NCBI RefSeq assembly: GCF_011801145.1
Contig: NZ_CP046172.1
Span: 372,001-436,000 of the forward strand
From: Nocardia arthritidis
Lineage (GTDB): Bacteria > Actinomycetota > Actinomycetes > Mycobacteriales > Mycobacteriaceae
DNA length: 64,000 nt
Direction of reading: 5' to 3'
Shown here: positions 46,696-56,294 of the stretch, in pieces
Numbering within the stretch: the first letter of the stretch is position 1
Layout: each line of letters begins with the position of its first letter
The notes under the pieces: model-generated
The model's input: only the letters and a program-made list of their open reading frames with translations
Told to the model about the DNA's origin: nothing
Databases searched by the model: none
Translations under genes and position numbers: made by a program

Positions 46696-47357
46696 AAGAT
46701 TTTCCGGTGGCGTGGCGGTGGACGCTGGCGGTGTTGATCGCCGTTGTCGCGCTCGCTGTCGCGGTGTGGCCGCGGGCTTCCCGCGACACCGCCGCTACCG
46801 GAGCGGTCGCCCCGGTGCCCGCCCCGCGAATCGACGAATCCGACCGCGCCGCGGCGCAATTGGCGCGATGCCCGGAACCCGCGCCCGGCGTCACCGGGGG
46901 CGGCCCGCTGGCCGGTATCACGCTCGACTGCCTGGCCGACGGCCGGCCGGTCCCGCTGGCCGCCGCCCTGGCCGGCAAACCGGCGTTGCTGAACCTGTGG
47001 GCCTACTGGTGCGCGCCGTGTCGGGGGGAGTTGCCGGATCTCGCCGCGTACGCGCAACGCGCGGGCGGCGCGGTGACGGTGCTGACCGTGCATTCGGATC
47101 CCGATGCGGCGAAGGCGCTCGCCATGCTCACCGACCTGAACGGTGACCTGAGCGCCAAAGGCCGTGCGCAGGTTCATTTTCCCGGGGTCGAGGATCCCGG
47201 GGGGAAGGTGCGCGCCGCCATCGGTGCGCCGAACGTGCTGCCGGTCACCGTGCTGCTGCGGCCGGACGGATCCGTCGCCCGAACCGTGGTTCGGCCCTTC
47301 ACCGGGGTCGACGACATCGCGGCCACCGTCGCCAACGACCTAGGGGTGGCGGCATGA
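46692..47357 (+). CDS. TlpA/ResA-type membrane-anchored thioredoxin
   Basis: A 221-aa protein with an N-terminal membrane anchor ([18 protein letters not shown]) and an extracytoplasmic thioredoxin fold with active site [15 protein letters not shown]. It probably reduces or isomerises disulfides outside the membrane. The GTG start overlaps the nth stop, so it is coupled to nth. The NUDIX and marP genes follow, giving a four-gene operon. Confidence 0.88.
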   Translation: MKDFPVAWRWTLAVLIAVVALAVAVWPRASRDTAATGAVAPVPAPRIDESDRAAAQLARCPEPAPGVTGGGPLAGITLDCLADGRPVPLAAALAGKPALLNLWAYWCAPCRGELPDLAAYAQRAGGAVTVLTVHSDPDAAKALAMLTDLNGDLSAKGRAQVHFPGVEDPGGKVRAAIGAPNVLPVTVLLRPDGSVARTVVRPFTGVDDIAATVANDLGVAA

Positions 47358-47391
47358 TGACGGCGGATCGTTCGGCAATGGAGGTGACCGC

Positions 47392-48111
47392 ATGACAATC
47401 CCTGTGCCACAGGATATTCCGGTGTGGCTGCGGGCTGCCGTCGAATCACCGGAAGCCGACCCGAACGACACGCTCTCGCTGGCCCGAGCCCTGCGCAGGG
47501 CGGTGACCATCACCGGAACGCCGCGGCAGGCGGCGGTGCTCGTGCTCTTCGGCGGCGCGGCGAACGGCGACCCGAGCGGCCCCGGTGGACTACCCGCCGA
47601 CGCGGATGTCCTACTGACGCAACGGGCTTCGTCGCTGCGCCAGCACCGCGGCCAGGTCGCGTTCCCGGGCGGCGCGGTGGATCCGGGCGATACCGGTCCG
47701 ATCGACACCGCCCTGCGCGAGGCGTGGGAGGAGACCGGGCTGCTCCGCGACGGCGTCGAACCCCTTGCGGTGCTACCGAAATTGTTCGTGCCGCCATCCC
47801 GGTTCGATGTGACCCCGGTGGTCGCCTACTGGCGCACCCCGAGCGAGGTGCGCGTGGTCGACCAGAGCGAGACCGAACGAGTGGTTCGCGTGCCGCTCAC
47901 CGAATTGCTCGATCCGGCAAACAGATTCATGGTGCGCGGCAGCATGGGCTACCAGAGCCCGGCGTTCCAGGTGGACGGCATGCTGGTGTGGGGCCTCACC
48001 GGTGGCATACTGGCCGGCATCGCCAAAACCGCTGGCTGGGAACAAGATTGGGACCGCGCCGACGTTCGTGACCTGGAATCCGCGCTGGCCGCGGTTGGGA
48101 TGACATTATGA
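47392..48111 (+). CDS. NUDIX hydrolase (CoA pyrophosphatase type)
   Basis: A 239-aa NUDIX hydrolase. It carries the UPF0035 signature LTQRASSLRQHRGQVAFPGG and the NUDIX helix DTALREAWEETGLL. The first Glu-like position is Asp (GGAVDPGD), as in CoA pyrophosphatases, so coenzyme A or a similar dinucleotide is the probable substrate. ATG 47392 is 34 nt after the thioredoxin gene, and its stop overlaps marP (ATGA). Confidence 0.88.
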   Translation: MTIPVPQDIPVWLRAAVESPEADPNDTLSLARALRRAVTITGTPRQAAVLVLFGGAANGDPSGPGGLPADADVLLTQRASSLRQHRGQVAFPGGAVDPGDTGPIDTALREAWEETGLLRDGVEPLAVLPKLFVPPSRFDVTPVVAYWRTPSEVRVVDQSETERVVRVPLTELLDPANRFMVRGSMGYQSPAFQVDGMLVWGLTGGILAGIAKTAGWEQDWDRADVRDLESALAAVGMTL

Positions 48112-49292
48112 GCAATTCGGCCTGGCTCGACATCGGTGTCGTCGTGGTCGCCCTGATCTTCGCCTCCACCGGCTGGCGGCACGGCGCCGTCGCCTCCGCG
48201 CTGTCCTTCCTCGGCGTCGTCCTCGGCGCGGTGGCGGGCATCCTGATCGCACCGCACATCCTCATCCACGTGGACAAGGGCCGCGTCTTCATCGGATTCC
48301 TGCTGATCGTCGCGCTGGTGGTGGTCGGCGAGATCGCGGGTATGGTGCTCGGCCGGGCCGCCCGCGGCGGGTTGCGACATCCGTTCACCCGCGCCGTCGA
48401 CAGCGTGCTCGGCGCGCTGCTGCAGGGCGTCGCGGTGCTGGTCGCGGCGTGGCTGCTCGCGTTGCCGCTGGCCTCCTCCGCGCAGCCGTCGATCGCGTCG
48501 GCGATCAACGGGTCGAAGGTGCTCGCCGACGTCAACGATGTCGCGCCGAATTGGCTGCGGCATGTTCCGAACGAATTCTCCAAGCTGCTCAACACCTCCG
48601 GCCTGCCGGAGGTCATCGCGCCGTTCGGCCACGCCCCGATAGCGGATGCCGCACCGCCGGATCCGGCGCTGAAGGACAGCCCGGTGCCCCTGCAGTTGCA
48701 GCGCAGCGTGGTGCGCATCCATGGTGTCGCACCGAGTTGCCAACGCGCGCTGGAGGGTTCCGGCTTCGTCATCGCGCCGGAGCGGGTGATGACCAACGCA
48801 CACGTCGTCGCGGGGACCACACAGCTCAAGGTGGACATCCCCGGGCGTCAGCTGCAGGCGACCGTCGTATTGTTCGACCCGTCGACCGACGTTGCGGTGC
48901 TTGCCATTCCGGGGCTTACGGCCCCGGTGATCCCGCTGGGCGATCACGCGCGCGCCGGTGACAGCGCGATCGTGCTCGGCTATCCGGGCGGCGGCCAGTA
49001 CACCGCCAGCCCCTCCCGCATCCGGGACGTCATCCCGCTGACCGGGCCGAACATCTATCGGAACGGCACAGTCGAGCGCGAGGTCTACACCATCCGCGGC
49101 CTGGTGCGGGCGGGCAATTCCGGTGGGCCGCTGGTGGATACCGAGGGCCGAGTGCTCGGCGTCGTCTTCGGTGCCGCGGTAACCGACGAGGAAACGGGCT
49201 ATGTGCTCACGCTCAACGAGGTGCAGAAGCAGATCGACGCGGCGCCTGGCTCGACAGCGCCGGTCGACACCGGCGCCTGCGTGCTGAGCTGA
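48108..49292 (+). CDS. marP: membrane-anchored serine protease MarP
   Basis: A 394-aa protease with four N-terminal membrane segments of the CvpA/colicin-V type, then a periplasmic trypsin-like domain. The catalytic triad is in RVMTNAHVVAGTTQLKV (His), DPSTDVAVLAIPGL (Asp) and LVRAGNSGGPLVDTEGRV (Ser). In M. tuberculosis the orthologue keeps internal pH in acid and activates peptidoglycan hydrolase RipA; the same job here is inferred. Length matches. It overlaps the NUDIX gene by 4 bp. Confidence 0.94.
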   Translation: MSNSAWLDIGVVVVALIFASTGWRHGAVASALSFLGVVLGAVAGILIAPHILIHVDKGRVFIGFLLIVALVVVGEIAGMVLGRAARGGLRHPFTRAVDSVLGALLQGVAVLVAAWLLALPLASSAQPSIASAINGSKVLADVNDVAPNWLRHVPNEFSKLLNTSGLPEVIAPFGHAPIADAAPPDPALKDSPVPLQLQRSVVRIHGVAPSCQRALEGSGFVIAPERVMTNAHVVAGTTQLKVDIPGRQLQATVVLFDPSTDVAVLAIPGLTAPVIPLGDHARAGDSAIVLGYPGGGQYTASPSRIRDVIPLTGPNIYRNGTVEREVYTIRGLVRAGNSGGPLVDTEGRVLGVVFGAAVTDEETGYVLTLNEVQKQIDAAPGSTAPVDTGACVLS

Positions 49293-49297
49293 AACTG

Positions 49298-49329
49298 CTC
49301 CTGGCCCGGCCGTATGGTCAGGCCAGGAG
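49298..49329. terminator. terminator between marP and ephE
   Basis: Perfect 9-bp stem CTCCTGGCC / GGCCAGGAG with a 14-nt loop, beginning 5 nt after the marP stop. It overlaps the last codons of the convergent ephE-like gene, so it may serve both. Confidence 0.65.
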
Positions 49330-50268
49330 TTTGGCCAGTTCCGCGGTCACCTCGTCCGGATTTTCCTGATGCGCGAAATGCCCCGCGCCGGCGATGGTCG
49401 CCATCCGCCGGTTCGGCGAGAGCTGATGACCGCGCCGGAAGGTGGCGGGCAGCAGATACGGATCCGTCTCGCCGCGCAGCGCGAGCACCGGAATATCGAT
49501 CGGCTCTCGCATGGTCGCCATGAACCGCCGACCGTCCGGCCGCCACTGGCTGCGGAAGGCCCACCGCTGATATTCCAGCGCACAGTGGGCCGCGCCGGGG
49601 ATCTGGATGGCCGAGCGCATTCGCCGTGCGGTGTCGACGAATTCGGCGGTGCCGGACCAGGCCGGGCTCACCCGCAGCCGCAGCAGCCGCTCGACCTCGT
49701 AGCCGTCGCCCTTGGTCAGCAGCTGCTCCGGGTAGCGGGGCAGCTGATAGCGCAGGAAGTTCGGCAGCCAGGCCCGGCGCTGGTCGCGGTCGCGCAGCAC
49801 CGCGCTCTTCAGCGCGGCCGGATGGGGCGAGCTCACCAGCGCGATGGCGCGCACCAGGCGCGGATGCAGTACCGCGGTGGTCCAGCACACCAGTCCGCCG
49901 TCGGCGTGCCCGATCAGCGTGGCCTCGGTATGGCCGAGTGCCCGAACGAGTCCGGCGATATCGCCGGCCAGCGTCCAGCCGTCGTAGCCGCGCGGTGGTT
50001 TATCCGTGTCGCCGTAGCCGCGCAGATCCACCGCGACCGCGCGGTAGCCCGCGGCGGCCAGTCCGGTCAGCTGATGCCGCCACGACCACCAGAAGTCGGC
50101 GAAGCCGTGCAGCAGCACCACCAGTCGCGTCCGCGCCAATTCGGCTTCGCCGAGCCCGGATTCGGCCTCGACCACATGGAATCGGATGCCGTTCGCATGT
50201 ACGTCTCGATGTGTCCACGGGCCGTCGTAGCGGACGCTGGACGGATCGGGAGCGAAGTTCACCGACAC
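49318..50268 (-). CDS. ephE: alpha/beta-hydrolase, EphE-like
   Basis: A 316-aa alpha/beta-hydrolase in the Rv3670 position. It has the oxyanion strand VVLLHGFADFWWSWRHQL, the LRGYGDTDKPP loop and a C-terminal His in AGAGHFAHQENPDEV. The nucleophile elbow is GHADGGLVCW, so the usual acid position in GHDWG epoxide hydrolases holds Ala with Asp one place later. The enzyme may not be a normal epoxide hydrolase. GTG 50268 start. A holin-like gene lies upstream on the same strand. Confidence 0.85.
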   Translation of the reverse strand: MSVNFAPDPSSVRYDGPWTHRDVHANGIRFHVVEAESGLGEAELARTRLVVLLHGFADFWWSWRHQLTGLAAAGYRAVAVDLRGYGDTDKPPRGYDGWTLAGDIAGLVRALGHTEATLIGHADGGLVCWTTAVLHPRLVRAIALVSSPHPAALKSAVLRDRDQRRAWLPNFLRYQLPRYPEQLLTKGDGYEVERLLRLRVSPAWSGTAEFVDTARRMRSAIQIPGAAHCALEYQRWAFRSQWRPDGRRFMATMREPIDIPVLALRGETDPYLLPATFRRGHQLSPNRRMATIAGAGHFAHQENPDEVTAELAKLLA

Positions 50269-50296
50269 GATTGTCCGCCTTGCCGTGTCGCGTGAC

Positions 50297-50803
50297 TCAG
50301 GAAGCCGGCTTGTCGAGCGAAAGCTGTTCCTCGTGCGCGCCTGCGCCGAGGCCGTGCGGCAGCACCGTGCGCGCTTCCTTCAGCGAGTCGATGGTCTTCT
50401 GCGGGGCCCGCAGCTTGCGCACCTTGAGGTAGCCGAGCCAGCCGAACAGGCCGGCGCCGACCAGCATCAGCAGGAAGACGATGCCGAACGCCGCCCAGCG
50501 GTACAGCCAGACGTCGAGCAGTTCGGCGAGGAAGAAGAAGAAAAAGAACAGGCTGAACAGCAGGATGGTGAGCGCGGTGATGAAGTAGACGCTGCCCTGC
50601 AGGCCCTTCTTTATCTCCGCGGTGACCTCGGCCTTGGCGAGTTCGACCTCGGCGCGCACCAGGGTCGACATCTGTTCGGTGGCGTCGCGGACCAGGCTGC
50701 CGAAGCTGGCTGAGCCATTCGGGTTGGCATCGGAAAGCGGGATGGAGGTCACCGTGTGGCCGCGCCCGGCGTCGTTTCCGTTACCGCCCTGGTTGAAACT
50801 CAC
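50297..50803 (-). CDS. phage holin superfamily membrane protein (Rv3669-type)
   Basis: A 168-aa protein with a soluble N-terminus, an amphipathic helix (EQMSTLVRAEVELAKAEVTA) and two membrane helices (ILLFSLFFFFFFLAELLDV and FGIVFLLMLVGAGLFGWLG). This matches the actinobacterial holin-3/Rv3669 type, which is not a phage gene. GTG 50803 has AGGG upstream. It may work with the nearby marP and envelope genes. The 28-nt gap suggests it is co-transcribed with ephE. Confidence 0.82.
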   Translation of the reverse strand: MSFNQGGNGNDAGRGHTVTSIPLSDANPNGSASFGSLVRDATEQMSTLVRAEVELAKAEVTAEIKKGLQGSVYFITALTILLFSLFFFFFFLAELLDVWLYRWAAFGIVFLLMLVGAGLFGWLGYLKVRKLRAPQKTIDSLKEARTVLPHGLGAGAHEEQLSLDKPAS

Positions 50804-50898
50804 TTGATCGACCCTTCTCCCTGTCCCGGCACTGCTTCGGCTCCGTCCGATTCGCGGCGGTCCCGGTGCCCCAAGCTACCGCCTGCGGGCCTGCCTGA

Positions 50899-52128
50899 TC
50901 ACGCCGCGCCCTGTTCTCGTTCTAGCTGACCCGCATCGCGGGCGGCCTGGTGCGCACGCCCACGCCGCAACAGTAGCGCCGAACCGGCGAGTGATGCCGC
51001 CATTGACGTCACCAACACAGCGGCCTTCGCCAACTCCACGGCCGAACCGTCGCCGACATCGCTGAGCGCGAGTTCCGCCACGAGCAGGCTAACGGTGAAT
51101 CCGATGGCGCCGAGCACCGACAGCGCGAACATATCGCGGTAGCCGAGCTCGGCGGGACGCTTCGCGATGCCCAACCGGATTGCCGCCCAGCTGATCCCGA
51201 AGATGCCGCAGGTCTTGCCGACCAGCAGTCCGATGACGATCGACAGCGCAAGGCGATCGGTGAAAAGCTGCCCGAATACCTTGCCGTCCAACGGAACTCC
51301 GGACGCGAACAGCGCGAACAGCGGAACGCACACACCGGCCGAAATCGGTTGGAACATATGCTCCAGTCGAGTCGCCGGCGCCTGCTCCTCGCCGGTGTCG
51401 GGCCGCACCCGGGTGAGCAGTCCGAGGATCACCCCGGCCAGGGTCGGGTGAATTCCCGCCTCGTGCAACGCATACCAGGACACCAGCGCGAGCGGGACGT
51501 ACACCAGCGGTGTGCGGATCCGCAGCCGCTGGGCCAGCGCCCACAGCGCGAAGCAGGCCGCGGCGGCCATCAGCCACAGCACCGCGAGCGAGGTGGTGAA
51601 CAGCACCGCGATCAGGATGATCGCCAGCAGATCGTCGACCACCGCGAGGCTGAGCAGGAAGACGCGGGCGCTGGCCGGAATCCGCGATCCGGTCATGGCG
51701 AGCACGGCGAGCGCGAACGCGATATCGGTCGCGACGGGTATCGCCCAACCGCGATCCATACCGGGTGTGCCGTGGCCGACGGCGAGCGCGATCAGCGCCG
51801 GGGTGAGCACGCCGCCCACCGCGGCGATGATCGGCAGCGCGGCGCTCTTGGGATCGGCCAGCTCGCCGACCACCAGCTCGCGTTTGAGTTCGAGCCCGGC
51901 GACGAAGAAGAAGATGGCGAGCAGCCCGTCTGTCGTCCAGTCGGCCAGGCTCAGTTCCAGGTGCAGCGGGGGTATCGCGAGGACGGTCTCGGTCATGGTG
52001 ACGTAGCTGTCCCGCCACGGCGAGTTGACCCAGAGCAGTGCGATCGCCGCCGCGATGAGAAGTAGTGCGCCGCCGACGGTTTCCGTGCGTAGGTAGCGGG
52101 ATAGTTCCGAGCGCACCTGGGTGATCAC
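50899..52128 (-). CDS. nhaA: Na+/H+ antiporter NhaA
   Basis: A 409-aa NhaA antiporter with about 12 membrane helices. The conserved LAIFFFVAGLELKRELVVGE, WAIPVATDIAFALAVLAM and the ion-binding Asp pair in LLSLAVVDDLLAIILIAVL are all present. GTG 52128 with AAAGG upstream. It takes the place of the Rv3668c-type protease found here in M. tuberculosis. Removes sodium at high pH using the proton gradient. Confidence 0.93.
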   Translation of the reverse strand: MITQVRSELSRYLRTETVGGALLLIAAAIALLWVNSPWRDSYVTMTETVLAIPPLHLELSLADWTTDGLLAIFFFVAGLELKRELVVGELADPKSAALPIIAAVGGVLTPALIALAVGHGTPGMDRGWAIPVATDIAFALAVLAMTGSRIPASARVFLLSLAVVDDLLAIILIAVLFTTSLAVLWLMAAAACFALWALAQRLRIRTPLVYVPLALVSWYALHEAGIHPTLAGVILGLLTRVRPDTGEEQAPATRLEHMFQPISAGVCVPLFALFASGVPLDGKVFGQLFTDRLALSIVIGLLVGKTCGIFGISWAAIRLGIAKRPAELGYRDMFALSVLGAIGFTVSLLVAELALSDVGDGSAVELAKAAVLVTSMAASLAGSALLLRRGRAHQAARDAGQLEREQGAA

Positions 52129-52254
52129 GGGCGGCCTTTCGATAGGTCGGCATGGTCACGACCGGCACCTACCGGTTGGTTTGTTGGGCAGCTGCGGTCG
52201 CGCGCCGACCAGACTTCCCGGCACACCTCACGTACTTATTACGCAATTCTAACG

Positions 52255-52291
52255 GGTAGGGCCGGTGACGAATTCCGTCACCGGCCCTACC
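52255..52291 (-). terminator. acs terminator
   Basis: Perfect 16-bp stem GGTAGGGCCGGTGACG / CGTCACCGGCCCTACC with the 5-nt loop AATTC, 36 nt after the acs stop, followed on the minus strand by CGTTAGAATT. Confidence 0.88.
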
Positions 52292-52327
52292 ATGTGCCGC
52301 CGCCGCGCCGCGATCAGGCGCTACGCA

Positions 52328-54277
52328 TCAGGCGCGACTGGCCCGGATCGCCTCGAAGACGTTGGGGTCCACCAGGGTTGAGGTGTCGCCGAGTTCGCGT
52401 CCTTCGGCGACGTCGCGCAGCAGGCGGCGCATGATTTTGCCGCTGCGGGTTTTGGGGAGTTCGGGGACGATGTGGATTTCGCGGGGTTTGGCGATGGGGC
52501 TGATGTCGCGGGAGACCTGTGCTTTGAGTTCGTCGATGAGTGCGGTGCCGGTGTTGGTGGTTTCGGCGGTGAGGATGACGAAGGCGACGATGCCCTGTCC
52601 GGTGGTGGGGTCGCTGGCGCCGACGACGGCGGCTTCGGCGACGCCGGTGTGTCCGACGAGTGCGGATTCGACCTCGGCGGTGGAGATGCGGTGGCCGGAT
52701 ACGTTCATCACGTCGTCCACCCGGCCCAGCACCCACAGATCGCCCTGTGCGTCCAGCCGCGCGCCGTCACCGGCGAAATACCAGCCCTGTTCGGCGTAGC
52801 GCTCCCAGTAGGTGGACCGGTAGCGGTCCATATCGCCCCAGATGCCGCGCAGCATCGACGGCCACGGCTGGTCGAGCACCAGGTAGCCGTTGGCCTCGGT
52901 CTCGCCGAGTTGCACCGGCTTGCCCTCCTCATCGACGACCTGCGCCGAGATGCCGGGCAGCGGTGTCATCGCCGCGCCGGGTTTGGCGGCGGTGACACCG
53001 GGCAGCGGGGAGATCATGATCGCGCCGGTCTCGGTCTGCCACCAGGTGTCCACGATCGGGGTTCGGTTGCCGCCGATCACCTCCCGGTACCAGCGCCAGG
53101 CCTCCGGGTTGATCGGCTCACCCACCGAGCCGAGCACCCGCAGCGAGGACAGATCGTGCGCGGCGGGAATCTCCCTGCCCCACTTCATGAATGTCCGGAC
53201 CAGCGTCGGCGCGGTGTAATAGATTGAGACACCGTACTTTTCGATGATCTGCCAGTGCCGATGCTCGTCGGGGAAGTTCGGGGTGCCCTCGTAGACCACC
53301 TCGGTGACCCGGTTGGCCAGCGGTCCGTAGACGATATAGCTGTGCCCGGTGACCCAGCCGATATCGGCGGTGCACCAGTAAACATCTTGTCCCGCTTTGT
53401 GATCGAAGACGTAGTGATGGGTGTAAGCGGCCTGGGTCAGGTAACCACCCGAAGTGTGCAGGATGCCCTTCGGCTTACCGGTGGTCCCAGAAGTGTAGAG
53501 AATGAACAGCGGATGCTCGGCATCGAAGGCTTCCACCTCATGGGAAGGGGAGGCATGCGCGACGGTGTCGTGCCACCACACGTCGCGGCCCTCGGTCCAC
53601 GGCACCTCGATACCGGTGCGCCGCACCACGAGCACATGCTCGACGCTGTGCGTGCCGCCCGAAAGTGCCTCGTCCACCGCGGCTTTCAGTGGTGCGGGGG
53701 TGCCGCGTCGCCATTGGCCGTCGGTGGTGATGACCAGGCGGGCCTGGGCGTCGTCGACGCGTTGACGCAGGGCGGTGGGGGAGAACCCGGCGAAGACCAC
53801 CGAATGGGTCAAGCCCAGCCGGGCGCAGGCCAGCATCGCCACGATCGCCTCGGGCACCATCGGCATGTAGATCGCGACCCGGTCACCGGCGTGCAGGCCG
53901 AGTTCGGTCAGGTAGTTCGCCGCCCGCGAAACCTCTTCCAGCAGTTGGGTGTAGGTGATGTCGCGGGAATCGCCGGGTTCGCCCTCCCAGTGGATGGCGA
54001 CCTGATCGCCGTGCCCGTCGAGCACGTGCCGGTCCACACAGTTGTAGGCGACGTTGAGCTTGCCGTCGACGAACCACCGCGCCACCGGCGCCCCGGACCA
54101 GTCCAGCACCCGCGACCACGGCTGATGCCAATGCAACCGGCCCGCCTGCTCCGCCCAGAACGCATCACGATCGGCGGCCGCCCGTTGGTATACGGCCGCT
54201 TCCGCATTGGCCGCGGCGGCGAATTCCGGTGTCGGCGGGTAGACGTCCCGGTTGTCGGCGGTCGCATCGGTGGTCAT
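52328..54277 (-). CDS. acs: acetyl-CoA synthetase
   Basis: A 649-aa AMP-forming acetate-CoA ligase. Adenylation motif YTSGTTGKPKGILHTSGGYL, WWQTETGAIMISPLPG and the lysine-acetylation motif LPKTRSGKIMRRLLRDVA are intact. ATG 54277 is used; the longer frame adds only a short tail. It recycles acetate to acetyl-CoA. Near the 3' end (about 52400-52690) codon choice shifts to CTC, CCC, AAA and GAA, unlike the rest of the gene. It diverges from dppA. Confidence 0.95.
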   Translation of the reverse strand: MTTDATADNRDVYPPTPEFAAAANAEAAVYQRAAADRDAFWAEQAGRLHWHQPWSRVLDWSGAPVARWFVDGKLNVAYNCVDRHVLDGHGDQVAIHWEGEPGDSRDITYTQLLEEVSRAANYLTELGLHAGDRVAIYMPMVPEAIVAMLACARLGLTHSVVFAGFSPTALRQRVDDAQARLVITTDGQWRRGTPAPLKAAVDEALSGGTHSVEHVLVVRRTGIEVPWTEGRDVWWHDTVAHASPSHEVEAFDAEHPLFILYTSGTTGKPKGILHTSGGYLTQAAYTHHYVFDHKAGQDVYWCTADIGWVTGHSYIVYGPLANRVTEVVYEGTPNFPDEHRHWQIIEKYGVSIYYTAPTLVRTFMKWGREIPAAHDLSSLRVLGSVGEPINPEAWRWYREVIGGNRTPIVDTWWQTETGAIMISPLPGVTAAKPGAAMTPLPGISAQVVDEEGKPVQLGETEANGYLVLDQPWPSMLRGIWGDMDRYRSTYWERYAEQGWYFAGDGARLDAQGDLWVLGRVDDVMNVSGHRISTAEVESALVGHTGVAEAAVVGASDPTTGQGIVAFVILTAETTNTGTALIDELKAQVSRDISPIAKPREIHIVPELPKTRSGKIMRRLLRDVAEGRELGDTSTLVDPNVFEAIRASRA

Positions 54278-54679
54278 CTGTTCGTCACTTCTTTCACGTA
54301 TCCCTGGGTTGTCGGCACCCCCGACACTAGCCAAGTGTGATGGGGATCGCCCCCGGGTGGGCCGACACGCGCGACTGCCACCGATCGTCCCCGCGAACCC
54401 CCGGTAGTCGGCCGGTCAGCTAGCGCATTTGTGCAGATTCCGGGCGCGTCGTGGCATTATTCCAGCCGAAAACTTATTTTCCAGTGATGTTTTCATGTTT
54501 CATAGATGTTGCCGTGGCGGTAACAAGTGGAACGAACCTAGGTCAATCCGATGACAACACCGGTGAACGGTGGCTAACCTCCGATGCATTCGACAGCGGA
54601 TCGTGCCGAGACGCGCCATGAGCACAACTCAAGCGTGTGTCGCCGGTTCCTCGCCCTTTCTCGACAACGGGAGAACGCG
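54278..54679. other. acs-dppA divergent intergenic region
   Basis: About 400 nt with a locally AT-rich middle (around 54455-54540, with TTTTCATGTTTCATAGATG). It must hold both promoters. No clear pairing of consensus promoter boxes or an operator was found, and no gene is supported. Confidence 0.5.
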
Positions 54680-56275
54680 TTGAGATTCAAGACTGCAGCC
54701 GCGCTGGCGGTGGCGGTCCTAACGGCTACCAGCCTTGGACTGACCGCCTGCTCGTCGGACTCCGGTGGCACCGATCTGGTCACCGTGAACGGCGGCGAAC
54801 CGCAGAACCCGTTGGTGCCGACCAACACCAATGAGAACTACGGCGGCCGCGTGGTCGACCGGCTCTTCGCCGGCCTCAAGTACTACGACGCCGATGGCAA
54901 GTCGTACGACGAGATGGCGCAGTCGATCGAGACGAGTGACCGGCAGCACTACAAGATCACCATCAAGCCGGACTGGAAGTTCACCGACGGCACCCCGGTG
55001 ACCGCCAAGTCGTTCGTCAACGCGTGGAACTACGGCGCCCTCGGCACCAACGCCCAGTTGCAGAGCTATGTCTTTCAGCCGATCGTCGGCTTCGACGAGG
55101 TGAACGCGAAGAACCCCACCGTGCAGACGATGTCGGGTCTGAAGGTGGTCGACGACAAGACCTTCACCGTCGATCTCAAGCAGCCGTCCATCGATTTCGT
55201 GACCGCGCTCGGCTACGCGCCGTTCTATCCGCTGCCCGATGTGGCGTTCAAGGATATGAAGGCGTTCGGTGAACACCCGGTCGGCAACGGCCCGTACAAG
55301 ATCACCACCTGGGACCACAACGTCAAGATCGAAGTGGTACCCAATCCGGACTACCACGGCGGACGCCCGGCCAAGAACAAGGGCCTGCGCTTCGTGATGT
55401 ACCAGTCCTTCGACACCGCGTACGCGGATCTGCAGGCGGATAACCTCGACGCGCTCGACACCATCCCGAACAGCGCGATCGCCACGTACCGCAAGGATCT
55501 CGGCGACCGCGCGATCACCAAGCCGACCGCGCAGAATCAGCACTTCGGCATTCAGCAGAACGTGCCGCACTTCGGTGGTGCGGAGGGTGTGCTGCGGCGC
55601 AAGGCGATCTCGATGGCGATCGACCGAGACCAGATGTGCGACAAGATCTTCCACGGCAGCCGCAAACCGACCCGCGACTTCACCGCGAGCACGCTGCCCG
55701 GCTTCGACAACAACCTGCCCGGTGTCGAGCTGCTGACCTACAAACCGGACGAGGCCAAGAAGCTGTGGGCCCAGGCCGATGCCATCTCGCCGTGGTCGGG
55801 CCGCTTCGAGATCGCCTACAACTCCGACGGCGGCCACCAGGAGTGGATCGAGGCCGCGGCCAACAGCATCAAGAACACCCTCGGCATCGACGCCGTCGGC
55901 ACCCCGTTCCCGACCTTCAAAATCATTCGGGACAAGGTGAATACGCGCACCATCGGCATGGCCTTCCGCTACGGCTGGCAGGGTGACTACCCGACCATGC
56001 TGGAGTTCCTGACCTCGCAGTATTTCAGCTTCTCCGAGACCAATAACGTCGACTGGAAGAATCCCGAGTTCGACGCGCTGCTCAACAAGGCTCTCGCCGC
56101 GCCGACCGAACAGGAGTCGTGGAAGATCGTCGCGCAGGCACAGGAGATGCTGATTCAGAACATGGCCGACATTCCGGTGCTCGACTACCTGGCCGATGCG
56201 GGTCGGTCCACCAAGGTGAAGAAGGCGCCGCTTGCCTGGAGCGGTCTGTTCGATTTCGAGAACATCGAGAAGTAG
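54680..56275 (+). CDS. dppA: peptide ABC transporter substrate-binding lipoprotein
   Basis: A 531-aa family 5 solute-binding protein of the DppA/OppA type. The N-terminus is a lipoprotein signal (AVLTATSLGLTAC, then SSDSGG). Later, VGNGPYKITTWDHNVKIEVV and YADLQADNLDALDTIPNSAI are typical. Start TTG 54680 has GGGAGA 6 nt upstream; an ATG at 54584 would add an unlikely extension. It supplies ligand to DppBCD. In M. tuberculosis the Dpp system imports peptides and heme-like ligands; specificity here is unknown. Confidence 0.92.
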   Translation: MRFKTAAALAVAVLTATSLGLTACSSDSGGTDLVTVNGGEPQNPLVPTNTNENYGGRVVDRLFAGLKYYDADGKSYDEMAQSIETSDRQHYKITIKPDWKFTDGTPVTAKSFVNAWNYGALGTNAQLQSYVFQPIVGFDEVNAKNPTVQTMSGLKVVDDKTFTVDLKQPSIDFVTALGYAPFYPLPDVAFKDMKAFGEHPVGNGPYKITTWDHNVKIEVVPNPDYHGGRPAKNKGLRFVMYQSFDTAYADLQADNLDALDTIPNSAIATYRKDLGDRAITKPTAQNQHFGIQQNVPHFGGAEGVLRRKAISMAIDRDQMCDKIFHGSRKPTRDFTASTLPGFDNNLPGVELLTYKPDEAKKLWAQADAISPWSGRFEIAYNSDGGHQEWIEAAANSIKNTLGIDAVGTPFPTFKIIRDKVNTRTIGMAFRYGWQGDYPTMLEFLTSQYFSFSETNNVDWKNPEFDALLNKALAAPTEQESWKIVAQAQEMLIQNMADIPVLDYLADAGRSTKVKKAPLAWSGLFDFENIEK

Positions 56276-56294
56276 TGGGTAACGGCTCGGCGGA

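Noticed and set aside
50297..50803. Phage origin suggested by the holin-like protein
   Set aside because: No other phage gene nearby and the gene holds its mycobacterial Rv3669 position, so it is a chromosomal family.
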